NCBI GenBank assembly: GCA_022393335.1
Contig: JAJEKB010020913.1
Coordinates: forward strand, 617,144-681,143
Reading direction: 5' to 3'
Length of the DNA stretch: 64,000 nucleotides
Source: Macrotrachela quadricornifera
Taxonomy: Eukaryota; Rotifera; Eurotatoria; Philodinida; Philodinidae
Shown: one piece after another, positions 21,019 through 32,173 of the stretch
How the letters are laid out: each line of letters begins with the position of its first letter
Position numbering within the stretch: the stretch's first letter is position 1
The notes under the pieces: generated by a model
Told to the model about the DNA's origin: nothing
The model's database searches: none
What the model saw: the letters and a program-made list of their open reading frames with translations, nothing else
Made by a program: the position numbers and the translations under genes

Positions 21019-22161
21019 ATGACTTTAACTTCGATGTATATCGTAGTCTTATGTTGCTTACTATTTATTAACAAAGGACTGGGATTTTCTTTTCATCATC
21101 AATTATATAATGATGGAAATAGGCGTCTGAATCATAAATTACGAGCAATAAGTACTGTTAAACCAGGACTAGCAACAGATATCTATGCTTTAAATCCGGC
21201 GTACGGTAAAGACCGTTATAATATCTATTTCGCAGGTGAAAAAATGAATGTGGACTCTGCTAGCTCGTTTAACGTCTTAGAGAATTTTTATGCGAAAGAT
21301 AAATGGAATGTTTATTACATGAACAAAAAGATGAATGTTATATCTGTTAGTTCATTTCAAGAATTAAATAATGGTTATGCAAAAGATAATTATAATGTGT
21401 ATTATTTGGATAAAAAGTTAGATGTTATATCTGTCAGTTCATTCAAATCTTTAGGCCATGGATATGCTAAGGATAACTATAATGTTTATTATGTAGGAAG
21501 GAAAATGGATGTTATATCTGTTAGTTCATTTGTGGCTTTAGGTCTTTATTATTCAAAAGATAATTATAATGTGTACTATTTGGATAAAAGGCTAGATGTT
21601 ATATCAGTTAGTTCATTTAAAGTGTTAGGTCATGGTTATGCGAAAGATAATTATAATGTTTATTATCTGGGTAAAAGATTAAATGTTATATCTGTTAGTT
21701 CATTCGAACATTTAAATGGTGCTTACGCTAAAGATAATTATAACGTTTATCTAGCAGGTGAAAAATTAGATGTTATATCTGTTAGCTCATTTAAGGTGTT
21801 AAGTAATGATTATGCGAAAGATAATTATTATGTATATTACTTGAATAAAAAAATAGATGTTATATCAGTCAGTTCATTTAAAACATTGAGTTATGGGTAT
21901 GCAAAAGATAATTATTATGTTTATTATATGGGCAAAAAATTGGATGTTGTATCTGTTAGCTCATTTGAAGGTTTGGGTAGTGGTTATGCAAAAGATAATT
22001 ATTATGTTTATTATATGGGCACAAAATTGGATGTTATATCTGTCAGTTCATTCGGAGCTTCAAACAATGGTTATGCCAAAGACAATTATTATGTTTATTA
22101 TAATGGCAAAAAAATACCAGATGCTTCAGCCAGTTCATTTACTTTATTCAAACAGAAATAA
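21019..22161 (+). CDS. Secreted DKNYY-repeat protein
   Basis: A 380-residue intronless protein. The start is the ATG at 21019; the frame opens further upstream, but only through a non-ATG codon. A signal peptide is clear (MYIVVLCCLLFINKGLG). From about residue 60, eleven tandem repeats of 29 residues (87 bp) follow, with consensus YAKDNYNVYYxxKKLDVIS and then VSSFxxLxxG. This matches the DKNYY family, short repeats known mainly from bacterial surface or secreted proteins, whose role is unknown. Repeats 3-10 are close at nucleotide level, while the first and last have drifted, as expected if the array grew by internal unequal exchange. No stop or frameshift occurs, which implies constraint. 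A bacterial-type repeat behind a good signal peptide in a rotifer suggests horizontal transfer. Confidence 0.85.
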   Translation: MTLTSMYIVVLCCLLFINKGLGFSFHHQLYNDGNRRLNHKLRAISTVKPGLATDIYALNPAYGKDRYNIYFAGEKMNVDSASSFNVLENFYAKDKWNVYYMNKKMNVISVSSFQELNNGYAKDNYNVYYLDKKLDVISVSSFKSLGHGYAKDNYNVYYVGRKMDVISVSSFVALGLYYSKDNYNVYYLDKRLDVISVSSFKVLGHGYAKDNYNVYYLGKRLNVISVSSFEHLNGAYAKDNYNVYLAGEKLDVISVSSFKVLSNDYAKDNYYVYYLNKKIDVISVSSFKTLSYGYAKDNYYVYYMGKKLDVVSVSSFEGLGSGYAKDNYYVYYMGTKLDVISVSSFGASNNGYAKDNYYVYYNGKKIPDASASSFTLFKQK

Positions 22162-22988
22162 TGATTAATATATTTTTTTAAACTGAATTTGCTCGCTTTT
22201 TTTAATTAAAGAATCTATTATATTTGAGTGAACATATAAGCCATGTCAATTTATTTACTAATAAATTTGATTATATAGACTATTTTAGATGTGATAGTAT
22301 AGGATATTCTCTTGATTGCAGTCAGGGTCTTAATCCCGAAATTAATTGTGTGTTTGCGTGTTTATCCACAGAGTGCCACTAATGGAAAGAACCGAGATAG
22401 CTCAACTCCTATACTAGACGGGTATCTTGGATCATGAAGTACTATACTATGGAGGCACTCTGAGTCCTTAACTACTACACAGCGGAGAACTTTCTCATAG
22501 CAGGCGAACATACCAAAGTTTAGGATTTTTTGGATAGATTCCTTGGATAAATGTTCTGAAAGAAATGGAATAACAAGTTTTGTATCGCAGAAAAAGATCT
22601 TGCAAATGGAGTATTAATCGCAACTTCCATTCGCTATAGTTCTTATAAAACTAAAATAAAAACAAAAAAAATGATGTCCACCTGGTTCTGTTGACCGTGG
22701 CCCAGCTTTAAATCCTGAAATTGACTTTGCATTTTCATCTTTCTGCATAGAGGCGCATTGAACCAATCAGATTTTAGCAGTGCTAAAACAGTATTCAGTC
22801 ACATTTTAGCACCCGCTCAAAAGCAGTTCATCAGATTTTAGCACCTCTTCAAAGACAGTCAATGAGAGGTGTCTGTAACTAACAAATCGGCAATGTCAGA
22901 GAAAGCCAAAAATTAATCAAGAGGAAAAAGAAGAAGAAGAAAATCAAGAAAGATTGGAATATCATAGTGACGCACATTAAAGCAAATA
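22162..22988. other. Spacer with two short coding-like echoes
   Basis: Around 22320-22360 and 22690-22750 the DNA reads like two diverged copies of one peptide (LNPEI followed by a Cys or Phe-rich stretch), without start, splice sites or length. They may be remnants of one duplicated exon. A G/A-rich run at about 22920-22945 is low complexity. Confidence 0.3.
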
Positions 22989-23279
22989 GAAGGATACACT
23001 ACATCATCTCTATCCACGCTACTTGTATCCTATGAATTCAATAATGATACAAATTGGGATTTAGTCGTGACTAATTATGTTGAAAATAGTCTGATTGCGT
23101 TACTTGTCAAAGACGATGGCTCTTTCAAGTACGGTGCAAGTTTGTTTGTTGGCAATAATCCGTCTGAAGTGATCACAGGTTATTTTGACACGGATTCTGG
23201 ATTGAATTTGGCTGTTATCAATACACTATCTGGAGATGTGAGTATATTACTCTACAATTGTGAAAACCAATATACTTAA
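22989..23279 (+). pseudogene. FG-GAP/VCBS-repeat protein fragment
   Basis: An open stretch of about 96 codons in FG-GAP/VCBS style: LVSYEFNNDTNWDLVVTNYV, then ENSLIALLVKDDGSFKYG, VITGYFDTDSGLNLAVINTL and GDVSILLYN. The repeat blades (xDFNxDxxxDLxVxNxxxxxVxVLL) are easily seen, but the Ca-binding Asp loops are partly altered. In this family such blades form beta-propellers in secreted or surface proteins. Here only about two blades remain, with no ATG at the start and no signal peptide, so it is a truncated remnant. Confidence 0.65.
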
Positions 23280-23822
23280 TTTATTTCTTTGTAACTTTTA
23301 CTTGTCATATGTGCTAACAAATAAAATAAATTATTGACATTTATATTTTTTACTCGACTTGGCAAGTTTTTTTAAAGTTATCCTTGCCGAGACGACGGGA
23401 GTTGACCAGGAGATTCTAGCTTAAACTCAGGAGAAAATCCCGGAAATTTTTATTGAAATCAACGCGTTTTTGTTGCCTTTTCAAGGAAAACTAGATTTTT
23501 GGTGGCGCAAATAATTCGTATCGTCTGCTAATGAAATAATGGCCAATTTTGTCTGCAATATTATATATATAATATGAGAAAAAATAAAGATAACCACGGA
23601 ATCAACAACACTATTTATTTCGCAATCCCTCACAAAAGACAGCAAGTAAATTCTACTTAGAAATTGAACTAAAAATATCAATGCATAGAAACGATAAATT
23701 ATCATTTATACGATCCATGATACCGTAGCAATATGACTAAATTTTTCTGATGATCGAATTTTTTTCAATAAATCCTGATTGCTCAGAAGATGATCATAGA
23801 ATACTGTTACGTTGGATGTTAT
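23280..23822. other. Intergenic, nothing seen
   Basis: AT-rich sequence between the FG-GAP fragment and an inverted repeat. No exon or RNA gene is supported. Confidence 0.4.
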
Positions 23823-24220
23823 CAGCAATTTTTTTTTATTTGTAGCTGAGAATATCGAGTTTTAGTTGGTCTAGACGAGCACGCATACTACTACCGAAAA
23901 AAACCATCATCTATGAACAAAACACAAAGATTTCGACTTTTTATACGAGTTATCCATATAGTTTGCCGCAAAAATATGTCCAAAAATTTGTCAATATATA
24001 AATTTTTGTCGAATTCGCCGGAACTCTATCTATCCGTATGAAAAAATCAAAGGAAAAGCTTTAGTAGAATTTGAGCTACTCGCATCTTATGAAGTAAGCT
24101 GGATTTTGTGTTTTGATCATAGATGATGGCTTTTGGAGAGTAGCATGCGAAGTCCTCTAGATCAACTAAAACTCGATATTTTCAGCTACAATTAAAAAAA
24201 GATTTGCTAATAAAGTTAAA
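23823..24220. repeat. Imperfect fold-back repeat
   Basis: 23823-23935 (with GAATATCGAGTTTTAGTTG) is matched in inverted order by about 24110-24220 (CAACTAAAACTCGATATTTTC). The arms are about 80-85% alike around a 170-bp loop. It is probably the remains of a fold-back DNA element; no target duplication was found. Confidence 0.6.
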
Positions 24221-24670
24221 TTTAATAGTAGAAATACATGGGAAAACTTTTGGGACACTCGATAGAAGATCATGCTTCATGATATTTATTCAAATTGCCC
24301 CTAAAAGTTAAGACAAGAAGAAAATTTTAAAATCAGGAGGTTTGGCAGCCCTGCTCTTCGTTGCCATTACTCAATCATGATAGCTTAAAAATAATTGCGA
24401 TTGGTGTATAAAAAACGAAGTTTGAAGTAATTCGAGATACATCTTGAAATCAAGTTTCTTTTCGCATCAAAAACTGATCTAAAACAAATAGATCGACAGA
24501 TCGATTTCAATGAAAAGCCTTCAGACAATATCAGAAGAAAAAAGTATTCTTAATCAATTGATAATTGCATGAGGATTTATTTTATTGTATATCACTACAA
24601 ATCGAACCTATACATCTATCAAAGAATAAAGAATCCTAGAAATATTTTTATTTAATCTCTGTTTCAGATA

Positions 24671-25642
24671 ATGAAAATTTTCTGGCATTTTGTGTATTTT
24701 ATTATATGTTATCATTTAGGCGACTGTGCTCAACCATATTTTCCACCTCAAATTGTATTTTCTCCTGATTCCGGTTTGACAACATATGCAATTGATGAAA
24801 TAAATCAACGAGCTTATGTTACATATCCTTTTACTCCTTCATTAACAGAAACTGCTTATGCGATGCAGCATTTTCCATATGCTACTCCTGATTCACCACA
24901 ATCGAAATATTACGTTCAATTATCTATGATTTCTCCAACTAATTCTTGTATGTATGGAACATATTGGGAATATGGTGGAAATATGCTTAATTTTTTTCCA
25001 TCACATTGGATACAAGAAAGTATATTTAAAATAAAAAATTATATTCAATTCGATTATCAAATGATCCATTCCAATGATTCTTCGGAAGATTATTGGTATT
25101 CCAATGAGAAATGTTCAATTGATAGTGGAGATACATATCCATGTCAAGAAATTTATTTCAAAAAGAATACTTATATTCCTAATCGATTCATTCAAGTTCG
25201 TCGTGCTGAATGGAAAGTTATTCGAGAAACAATATACTTTACAATTGTATCAATTGGAAAACCATCTGATAAATATTTTAATACAATACCAAAAGAATGG
25301 TTTGAACGTTGTCGAGATGATGATCTTGAAGTATTATATTCACCACAAACAATGACTATAAGTTTACATGAAAGTGCAAAAGTTCAAGTTTGGCTTCGAT
25401 CTCCACTACATCGAATCAATGGCAATGATTCTGTCTCTATCCAATGGAAGCCAATGAACTGTACTGATTGTTTTACTCTATCACCAAATCGAATGATTTT
25501 TAACATAAAAAATTTTCAACAAAAACAAATATTAACAATAACTCGTCTGAAAAATAACGAACAAACATTCATTATTCCTAGTTTTAATGGTGGAGGTTTC
25601 GATCTTGTTGAACCAGATGATTATTCTATCAATATTCTATGA
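24671..25642 (+). CDS. Secreted protein of unknown function
   Basis: 323 residues in one exon from the ATG at 24671. The ATG sits 3 bp after a CTGTTTCAG acceptor-like site, so a 5'-UTR intron is likely. The N-terminus MKIFWHFVYFIICYHLGDCA is a signal peptide. The mature chain is rich in Tyr, Ser and aromatic residues, with cysteines near residues 97, 148, 158, 218, 269 and 272 (CTDC), which suggests disulfides, and N-glycosylation sequons such as NDS and NCT. No membrane segment or known domain is recognised. The frame is intact, so the gene is probably active. Confidence 0.7.
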   Translation: MKIFWHFVYFIICYHLGDCAQPYFPPQIVFSPDSGLTTYAIDEINQRAYVTYPFTPSLTETAYAMQHFPYATPDSPQSKYYVQLSMISPTNSCMYGTYWEYGGNMLNFFPSHWIQESIFKIKNYIQFDYQMIHSNDSSEDYWYSNEKCSIDSGDTYPCQEIYFKKNTYIPNRFIQVRRAEWKVIRETIYFTIVSIGKPSDKYFNTIPKEWFERCRDDDLEVLYSPQTMTISLHESAKVQVWLRSPLHRINGNDSVSIQWKPMNCTDCFTLSPNRMIFNIKNFQQKQILTITRLKNNEQTFIIPSFNGGGFDLVEPDDYSINIL

Positions 25643-26983
25643 ATTTTTTTTTCTTTTCATTTCGAATATTTCTTTGATGCATGGAATAAATTCTTCTGAA
25701 GTATTCAAATCATATCAGAATCTTTAGTATTATGATTGTTTTCATTCGAAAATAACTGATCAACTCCCTATATATGACTTGTTTTGAAATATAGCCACTT
25801 ATAGATCGAATTATATATAGATTGATATTCCGATTGAGAGTCACAAACTAGGTTTACGATCATGTGTGTTTAACTTGAGATCCTATTCAAAAATATGTTT
25901 AACTTCTGAAATTCTCTTCAGCGCAAGCAGATGTCTTTATAAAATTCGATCGAATTTGAGATCGTGACAATTTTCTTTTCTTTTACTCCATCTTATTTAC
26001 TGTTGCTATTTGATTTTAAGTGAGAAGATTTATTCTTACAGTATTTATGTGCCACTGACATCTATTGGAATTTTAGATGATATTCTTTCCTATTGAGAAA
26101 ATGAATGCTAAATTTTTTTCATTGATTTTTTTCTCTTATTTTAAAGAAATTCGACTCTGGGCTCGATTTTTATCCAAAAACTGCTTATGGGAGTATGTTA
26201 GCTGATTATTCGTCCTTCATCAACAAGGACTCTTGCGTCACATCATCAAATCACATGGACAGAACAGAATTGAATCAGTATTATACTGTATCACTTGCAT
26301 GTTTTATTCGTCTTATCAAAACGATACGCTTTATCCTCACGAAGCAGGTGACGAGCTAAGGAAAAAGAGTTATTTCGTTGATCTTCCAATTTAATCAAAA
26401 ACAATCCTATCAAGAACCGTAAGTAGATACATCCTATACGATCACGAAAATAATTTCATTCTTCTCTACATACTTTTCTCATAGAAGAATAAACTTGTTA
26501 TATTGTAGCTAAATAATATCTAACAATTTTTATTCTCATGAACAAAATTATTTCTTTTGGTCTTTTCTCTCATATAGAGCTATTGAAACTTTAAGATAAA
26601 CGTTAACTGAATCTAAAGTAAGAGTCAGACTCGAATTCAAATATAAATAGTTTTCAACTACTTAATAGAATTCGAAGATAAATACTTATATAGATATGTA
26701 GGCATGTCTTATAAATGCAGATATTACAGTAGTTGTGTCAAAATCGAACGTTGAATGAAACTATACGAAAATTCGAAAATTCAAGTCAAATTATCGGGTT
26801 ATGAAAAAATTTCAGGAGGTTGACTTTGCATTTCTGTTGTGCTTTTACCCTCGTTTAATACTGCGCTTTTTCTATCTTCACCCTCAGTTTTGCATTTCAT
26901 AAGAAAAAACATTAATTAACAAAATCTAAATGTTCGGGTGCTTTCAATGAGTTTTCAATATAGGAATACTACCTGAAAAGCAA
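25643..26983. other. Intergenic region
   Basis: No gene seen. The last part probably carries the promoter and a 5'-UTR intron of the next gene, since CAATATAG ends 21 bp before its ATG. Confidence 0.4.
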
Positions 26984-27808
26984 ATGGACTATTCTGATGA
27001 AGAACGCGAGCTACAATCGTCACAATTAGCATCAAGTGCTCAAAACTCAAATCAATTACCAACATCCAGCTATGCATTACCAGAACGAATATGTTCTGTT
27101 CCAGTATTGCTGGTGTTTGCTTGTATAACGTTTATCATACCAGTAATTAAATTAATTATTGGTACCATTTACTCTAGTAACTGCTCCATACGATCATCTA
27201 TCCCAAATTATGCAATCGCATCTGCTGTAGTAGAAATAATCATTTGTCTTTTTACTTTAACAGTATGAACATTTCCGTTTTCATTTACTACTGAGCAATA
27301 CCTGAGCAATGTCATTTTCATTTCGTTGATTAGGGCTGTCGATTGTTAGAGAACAAAATTCGAAAAGATCTTAAAAAAAGAAAACCACCGAAAACATGCA
27401 TAGAACAGTGTTGTGGATCATTGATGACGTCCTGTATTTATTGTTGTTTCTCATTATCTTGGATCGTTTTTTTCGTGTTGAATCTTGCAGTTATGATTAT
27501 TTTAACGATAGTAGTAAGTAATTATTGTGGCGAGCACATATACAGTGACCACCTTCTGTATATAACTACTATATATTAAATTCAATATTTTTTTGTTCTA
27601 GGGCGGTATTATTGTGTTTTCTGTCAGACGTACCGTACAATTTTCAAATTCATCTCTTGCAACATATTGTCACCCAATACTTTACAATTTTACATTCGCA
27701 ATACTTATTGTTTTTGGTGTCTTATGTACGATCAGTTTTATGGTTCTTACCACCTGTGTGATATATGTGTTGTGTCACCAACGTCGCCAAAATCGAGACG
27801 AAAATTAG
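26984..27808 (+). CDS. Four-transmembrane protein, three exons
   Basis: Exons 26984-27262, 27334-27513 and 27602-27808 are separated by introns of 71 bp (GTATGA...TTAG) and 88 bp (GTAAGT...CTAG), both phase 0. The product is 221 residues. The N-terminus is acidic and Ser/Gln-rich and probably cytosolic. Four hydrophobic helices follow: VLLVFACITFIIPVIKLIIG, AIASAVVEIIICLFTLTG, SLSWIVFFVLNLAVMIILTI and FAILIVFGVLCTISFMVLTT. A Cys cluster precedes TM3 (CIEQCCG) and the tail is basic (CHQRRQNRDEN). The layout recalls MARVEL or tetraspan-like proteins, but no diagnostic motif is visible. The function is unknown. Confidence 0.75.
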
Positions 27809-27852
27809 TCTCTGCGACAATTGATCAATTTGAAACGTTGTCTAGATTTTAA

Positions 27853-28634
27853 TTAAATAAATAAATAAAACTCTGGAAACGACCTATGAGCTTATGCAGA
27901 TAATTTAAATGACGATGAAGAGAAATAGATAGATATTCATAGACTGATTACAGAGTATTAGAAAAAAAAATTGTTCTCTTTCTCGTAGAGGAGAGTCTTG
28001 CAAACATAAATTGGCTGCTTGCTTGCTTGTATGTCCGCCGAGGGTCAATAAAACATTTGCGTTGACAGAAGGGTAATCAGGGTCAAAGAATTCAAATCTG
28101 AGGGCAGCTTTTTAAAAATTTTTGAAGCTCAATTCTTAAATAGACCAGTAGTTTTTAATAATAAAACCTGTGGATTTATGAAGTTTGATCAAAGGCAATT
28201 GAGAGCGGAGAATTCGAATCTGACTTTTTCTGAATGAAAAGCTTGATGGTAGTCTAAAAGTACGATTTCTACGAGAAAGAGCTGAGCGAGTCTTTAGACG
28301 AGCGTTACTTGTTTGTATGACCTGAAAATTATCAAGTATATACACTAATTAGTTTCATCATTATACGATAGATTTCTTTGTACTAAACATGATTAGGTTA
28401 ACATATTCTCAGAAAGCTTTAAAACAGTTGATAAAATACAAAAGATCTTTTTACGTTCACACTAACATAACTAATATAACATTATTTAGTGAAAACGATT
28501 CTCATAATCATCTTGGTAATGTTTTGTCTGATAAAAGTCGTATTTTTTAAGAAAAAAATCCGCGACCGAGCCGTCAATTGCAATGAAACGATACAAAATG
28601 TTATCGATTACTGTTTAACGATTTCTTATCGGAC
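27853..28634. other. Intergenic, no supported gene
   Basis: Contains short echoing phrases (GAATTCAAATCTGA near 28089, GAATTCGAATCTGA near 28210) and a tetranucleotide-like GCTTGCTTGCTTG run near 28020. No coding gene is recognised. Confidence 0.4.
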
Positions 28635-28775
28635 AATCCCACGTGAAAGAAAACGGCCTTAAACGGTACAAAACGGCGAAATACGATGAGAATTAGTGCC
28701 TTAATGCGCTGTTTCTTAGCCGTTTCAGGCCGTATAAGACGCCGTTTCCGACGGTCAGAATGATCCACCTGGGAT
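28635..28775. mobile_element. Short MITE of CGGTTT/AACGGC motif array
   Basis: About 140 bp with ends TCCCACGTGAAAGAAAACGG (left) and the complement of CCGACGG...CCTGGGA (right), both starting CCCA. The interior alternates AAACGG and CCGTTT words. It resembles one terminal module of the larger palindrome-array elements at 40164 and 55585. It lies over the 3' end of the membrane-protein frame on the minus strand. Confidence 0.5.
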
Positions 28776-29081
28776 ACTGTCGTCCGACTCCCTAATTTCA
28801 ACCATATTAAAAGAAACATCCAAAATAATCGCAAAAAAATGAGTTAACAAAAAATTTCTCAAAATAAAACAGTCAATTTGACTCGAAAAAAAATTGGCAA
28901 AATCAGTTAAAATACCTAATACACCACATGAGATTTCGATATCAATTATACAATTATCATCATCAGACATAAGCATAAAACCTGTACATACAATATAGAT
29001 CACTAATGAAACTAATGCAATATAAGGTATGACCGTATAAATGTATAACACATTGAAAAATAAAATCAATTTTATTTTCAT
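28755..29081 (-). pseudogene. Small membrane protein, 3' end replaced by a MITE
   Basis: From the ATG at 29081 it reads MKIKLILFFNVLYIYTV, then a TM helix IPYIALVSLVIYIVCTGFML, an acidic loop (MSDDDNCIIDIEIS), and a second hydrophobic segment. The last residues (about IPGGSF) come from the short MITE whose end lies at about 28775, so the natural C-terminus is lost. A diverged copy lies head to head at 29130-29402. Family unknown. It may still be expressed as a 108-residue protein. Confidence 0.4.
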
Positions 29082-29129
29082 CAGGAACTGATCAAATAGA
29101 ATTATTCTTTAATTAAAAGTGTCCATTTG

Positions 29130-29402
29130 TTTGATAAGTTATTGGTTAAAATAGAATTGATTTTTATTTTTCAATATGTTATACATTTAAATAGCCATAC
29201 ATTATATTGCATTAGTTTCATTACTGGTCTATATTGTATGTACAGGTTTTATGGTTACGTTTCGTGATGATATCTGTATAATTGATATCGAAATATCAGG
29301 TGGCGTATTAATTATTTTAGCTGATTATGTCAATTTTTTCAATTTTTATATTATTTATACAATTTGTCCATATTTTATGGTGATCTGACTTCGGTAAGAC
29401 AA
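29130..29402 (+). pseudogene. Inverted, diverged copy of the small membrane protein
   Basis: In the plus direction it reads IALVSLLVYIVCTGFMV, then DDICIIDIEISGGVLIILAD, clearly homologous to the minus-strand frame at 28755-29081. A one-base shift and a stop (TAA in the MLYI region) break its beginning, and it ends early. The two copies face away from each other, about 50 bp apart. Confidence 0.6.
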
Positions 29403-30055
29403 ATGATTGTATCATAATGTTTTCTTCATCTTCACAACTGTAACTTCTAAAAAATTGTGATGAATTACTAGTAGATGGTTTATTTAAGGTCAGTACAGAT
29501 TTCTGTTGCTATTGATCATTTCATAAAAATCCAAAATTTTTAGATTTCTCCATCGATTTTTTATCAATTATATACAATGGATGCAGTTTATCAAAATGCT
29601 AGGTGTAAAGAATATATTTTGTATTGGTTGCATTTGTTTGTTTTAAATTGATAAGAGAAGATCAAGTGTTATTACACATTGTGATAAATATATATAATAC
29701 ACGTGTTTCCATGAAAAATTAAAGAAGAAATATATAAACATAACTTTAAATAAAATCATATTATTGTACAGATAATGATACGTATACGTCTATCTTTATC
29801 CTTTCGAATAAAACATCTAAGCTAGTTCAGTTAATTGAATAAACTTTTTAGTTATCGGATATTGATAACAATGACATCAATGTATCCTTATCTTTACACA
29901 TGTCATAATCATTTTAATAATGTGACGAGAAACAAGCGAAGACAAATTGTATATACATATAATTGCTTTTTTGTGTTTTAGCGGACGACATCGGACACAG
30001 TAAAAGATGGTTGTCTAAATAAGAAACAGTTGTCCTATACAATGAACTCATGAGA
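29403..30055. other. Intergenic, nothing seen
   Basis: AT-rich DNA without exon-like sequence or element ends. Confidence 0.4.
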
Positions 30056-30440
30056 GTGAAAAAAACATTTTAATATGAAAAGGTGATTATTCGATACCGT
30101 TTTTAACATTTTAACTGAGACGTTTCGTTATGTACTCATAACATCATCAGTCATAAAATGAAATGAAATGAAAATAGAATGGAATAAATAGACAGATGAC
30201 ACAGAGAAGAAAATAGACAAAAAATAACAAAGATACTATTAAAGGAAACCATTTTTTTTAAGTGTCTTTGTTCTTTTCGTCTATTTTCTTCTGTGTGCCA
30301 TCTATCTATTTATTCTATTGTACTTTCATTTCATTTCATTTTATGACTGATGATGTTATGAATACATAACGAAACGTCTCAGTTAAAATGTTAAAAATGG
30401 CATCGATTGTTCTCCTTTTTATATTAAAATGTTTTCACCG
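30056..30440. mobile_element. Fold-back (hairpin) element
   Basis: The arms at about 30060-30235 and 30260-30438 are inverted repeats of about 90% identity by eye, sharing ACATTTTAACTGAGACGTTT and the complement AAACGTCTCAGTTAAAATGT. The loop is only about 25 bp. There is no coding. The AAATGAAATGAAATGAAA tract occurs in each arm. Confidence 0.7.
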
Positions 30441-30504
30441 TATTAATCAAAGAAAGTCAAATAGAAAAAACAGAAAATTGACGTAGGTTCAAAGAGAATA
30501 GAAG

Positions 30505-30880
30505 ATGGCTATATCGCCAACAATCGAACAAGTATGCAAAATGTTATTCGGAATTTTTTATTCGAAATACTTACCATTTCTTTTGACATGTACGACTTAA
30601 TAATCATTAAAATTTTTCTTTGTTTTAGCTGTTGGAAATTAAAAACGAACAAGTAAGAACAAGTTTAATGGCATGTTCTTTGATGAAAAAGCCAGAAGAA
30701 TAGAATACTCTACTTGATATAGTACAGAACATATCCATGAAATTGGGTGAAATTAATTATAAATTAGAGCAAATTGAATGTAAAATTATCTTATTATGTA
30801 TAAATCAATTTAATTATCGATTTTTGTTTCTTTCTAGATATACACATTCATGTCAACCGTGGGATATTATCATACTAAAA
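30505..30880 (+). pseudogene. Short spliced gene remnant with one in-frame stop
   Basis: ATG at 30505 (MAISPTIEQ), intron 30532-30628 (GTATGC...TTTTAG, phase 0), then LLEIKNEQVRTSLMACSLMK and KKPEE, a TAG at 30701, and DIVQNISMKLGEINYKLEQI, which is coiled-coil-like. A further GTAAAA...TTCTAG intron (about 30780-30838) would lead to a short tail and stop. The texture is coding, the family unknown. Confidence 0.4.
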
Positions 30881-31019
30881 TCTTTAATTTCACATGCACA
30901 TCCTTCTCTTTCTTCATACAAATCATCGTGCAACTGTCTATTTTTCTTCTTTTTATTATTTTTACGCTTGATGTTATTCTTTTTTTTTGATATTATTCTT
31001 TAAATTACTAATTATGCTA

Positions 31020-31616
31020 TTATTTTGATTCTTTTGTTGGTTTAGCAATTCAAGAATACTTCTACATTTAAAGAACTTTTGTAGAAATAAATAATATGAA
31101 AAAAAGAAAAATGAATATTGATTTAGAAAATTTAAATGAAATTAGTTTTCATCTGATAAACAAACAGTTTCATTTCTGTAAAGTAGAAATTTTTCGACAA
31201 TTGATTTAGTCGGAAGACATTTGAAAAGCATAAAACATTTTATCTTTGAATTAACACCGAGAATTTAAATTTAGTTTTAATTGACTGATATCAACACATA
31301 GTACTTCATCTCTATAATAAGTTTTGTTTTCATTATTCTTATTCGTAAAAGACTTCATTCAAAAACATTTTCTAGATAAAAAAAATCGTTTAAAGGGATA
31401 ATGATAAGAGATTAGCAGTATCAAATAAATCAGTTAAGAAAATTGCTCTTTAATTACGTTTAATATAAAAGATTTAAATATAATTGTTCCTTACATAAAA
31501 TGGTTCATTTATCATTTCATATTCATTTTATTTTTTTTCTAATTGTCTGAAGTCTTATACATATTATGAAAATGAAGAAAGAATGAGAAAATAGAATGTT
31601 AATTGTATTTGTTCTA
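31020..31616. other. Intergenic, no supported gene
   Basis: AT-rich sequence; no convincing exon or element end. Confidence 0.4.
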
Positions 31617-31910
31617 CTAAAGAAAATTAATAATTAAATATGGATCTTGTAAATATTGTCTATAGGGTTCAAGTAATTGTCTTTGATATTGTGCATCTGG
31701 TCTTTGAAATAGAACTTAACGAACCAATTTAGTTACAAGTAGTGATGAAGTTCGTTCATTAAAATACTCTAATTCGAACAAATTCTTAAAATAAAAAAAG
31801 AAATAAATACAAGTGTAAAAAATATTCACCTGGTTTAGATCCACAGGATATAAATTAGTGAGATTGAATAGTAATTGATCATTACCCAAGCATTTCATAG
31901 ACCAGAATGA
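31617..31910 (-). pseudogene. Two-exon gene fragment, unknown family
   Basis: On the minus strand an acceptor (CTTATTTTAG) precedes an exon at 31910-31830 reading SFWSMKCLGNDQLLFNLTNL, then YPVDLNQ. A 45-bp intron (GTGAAT...TTTAAG, 31829-31785) follows, then an exon at 31784-31617 reading FELEYFNERTSSLLVTKLVR, a TAA, and LFQRPDAQYQRQLLEPYRQY to a stop. The text on both sides of the TAA looks coding, so the stop is probably a point lesion. The 5' exons are not found; a hydrophobic exon-like piece on the same strand lies at 33481-33552. Confidence 0.45.
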
Positions 31911-31999
31911 CTAAAATAAGAGAATGTTGATATTATTAGAACAAAAGATACAGGTTTGTTAATCCTTTTACTATGAGATTTTCATGAGTTTTTCGTTCT

Positions 32000-32173
32000 T
32001 GGGAACGGAAAGCAAAAGTGACACCTCAGACAAAACAGTCATCAAGGATAGGCAAACCAGAACTTAAGTCCCCCTCTTACAATAGCTAGATGAGAGTTCA
32101 AGTAGCTCTTGCAGAGCAGTTAGATGGGGACTGGATTGTCACTTTTGCATTTCTCACTCCCAGGAAGAGAACG
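32000..32173. mobile_element. Small MITE
   Basis: Inverted ends: TTGGGAACGGAAAGCAAAAG (about 32001) against the complement of CTTTTGCATTTCTCACTCCCAGG (about 32142-32164). There is a short GC-richer interior without coding, and a repeated AGAGTTCAAGTAGCTCTTGCAG-like hairpin. The limits are approximate. Confidence 0.5.

Noticed and set aside
21893..22168. Second frame overlapping the DKNYY gene
   Set aside because: Its repeats are the +1 frame shadow of the 87-bp tandem repeat.
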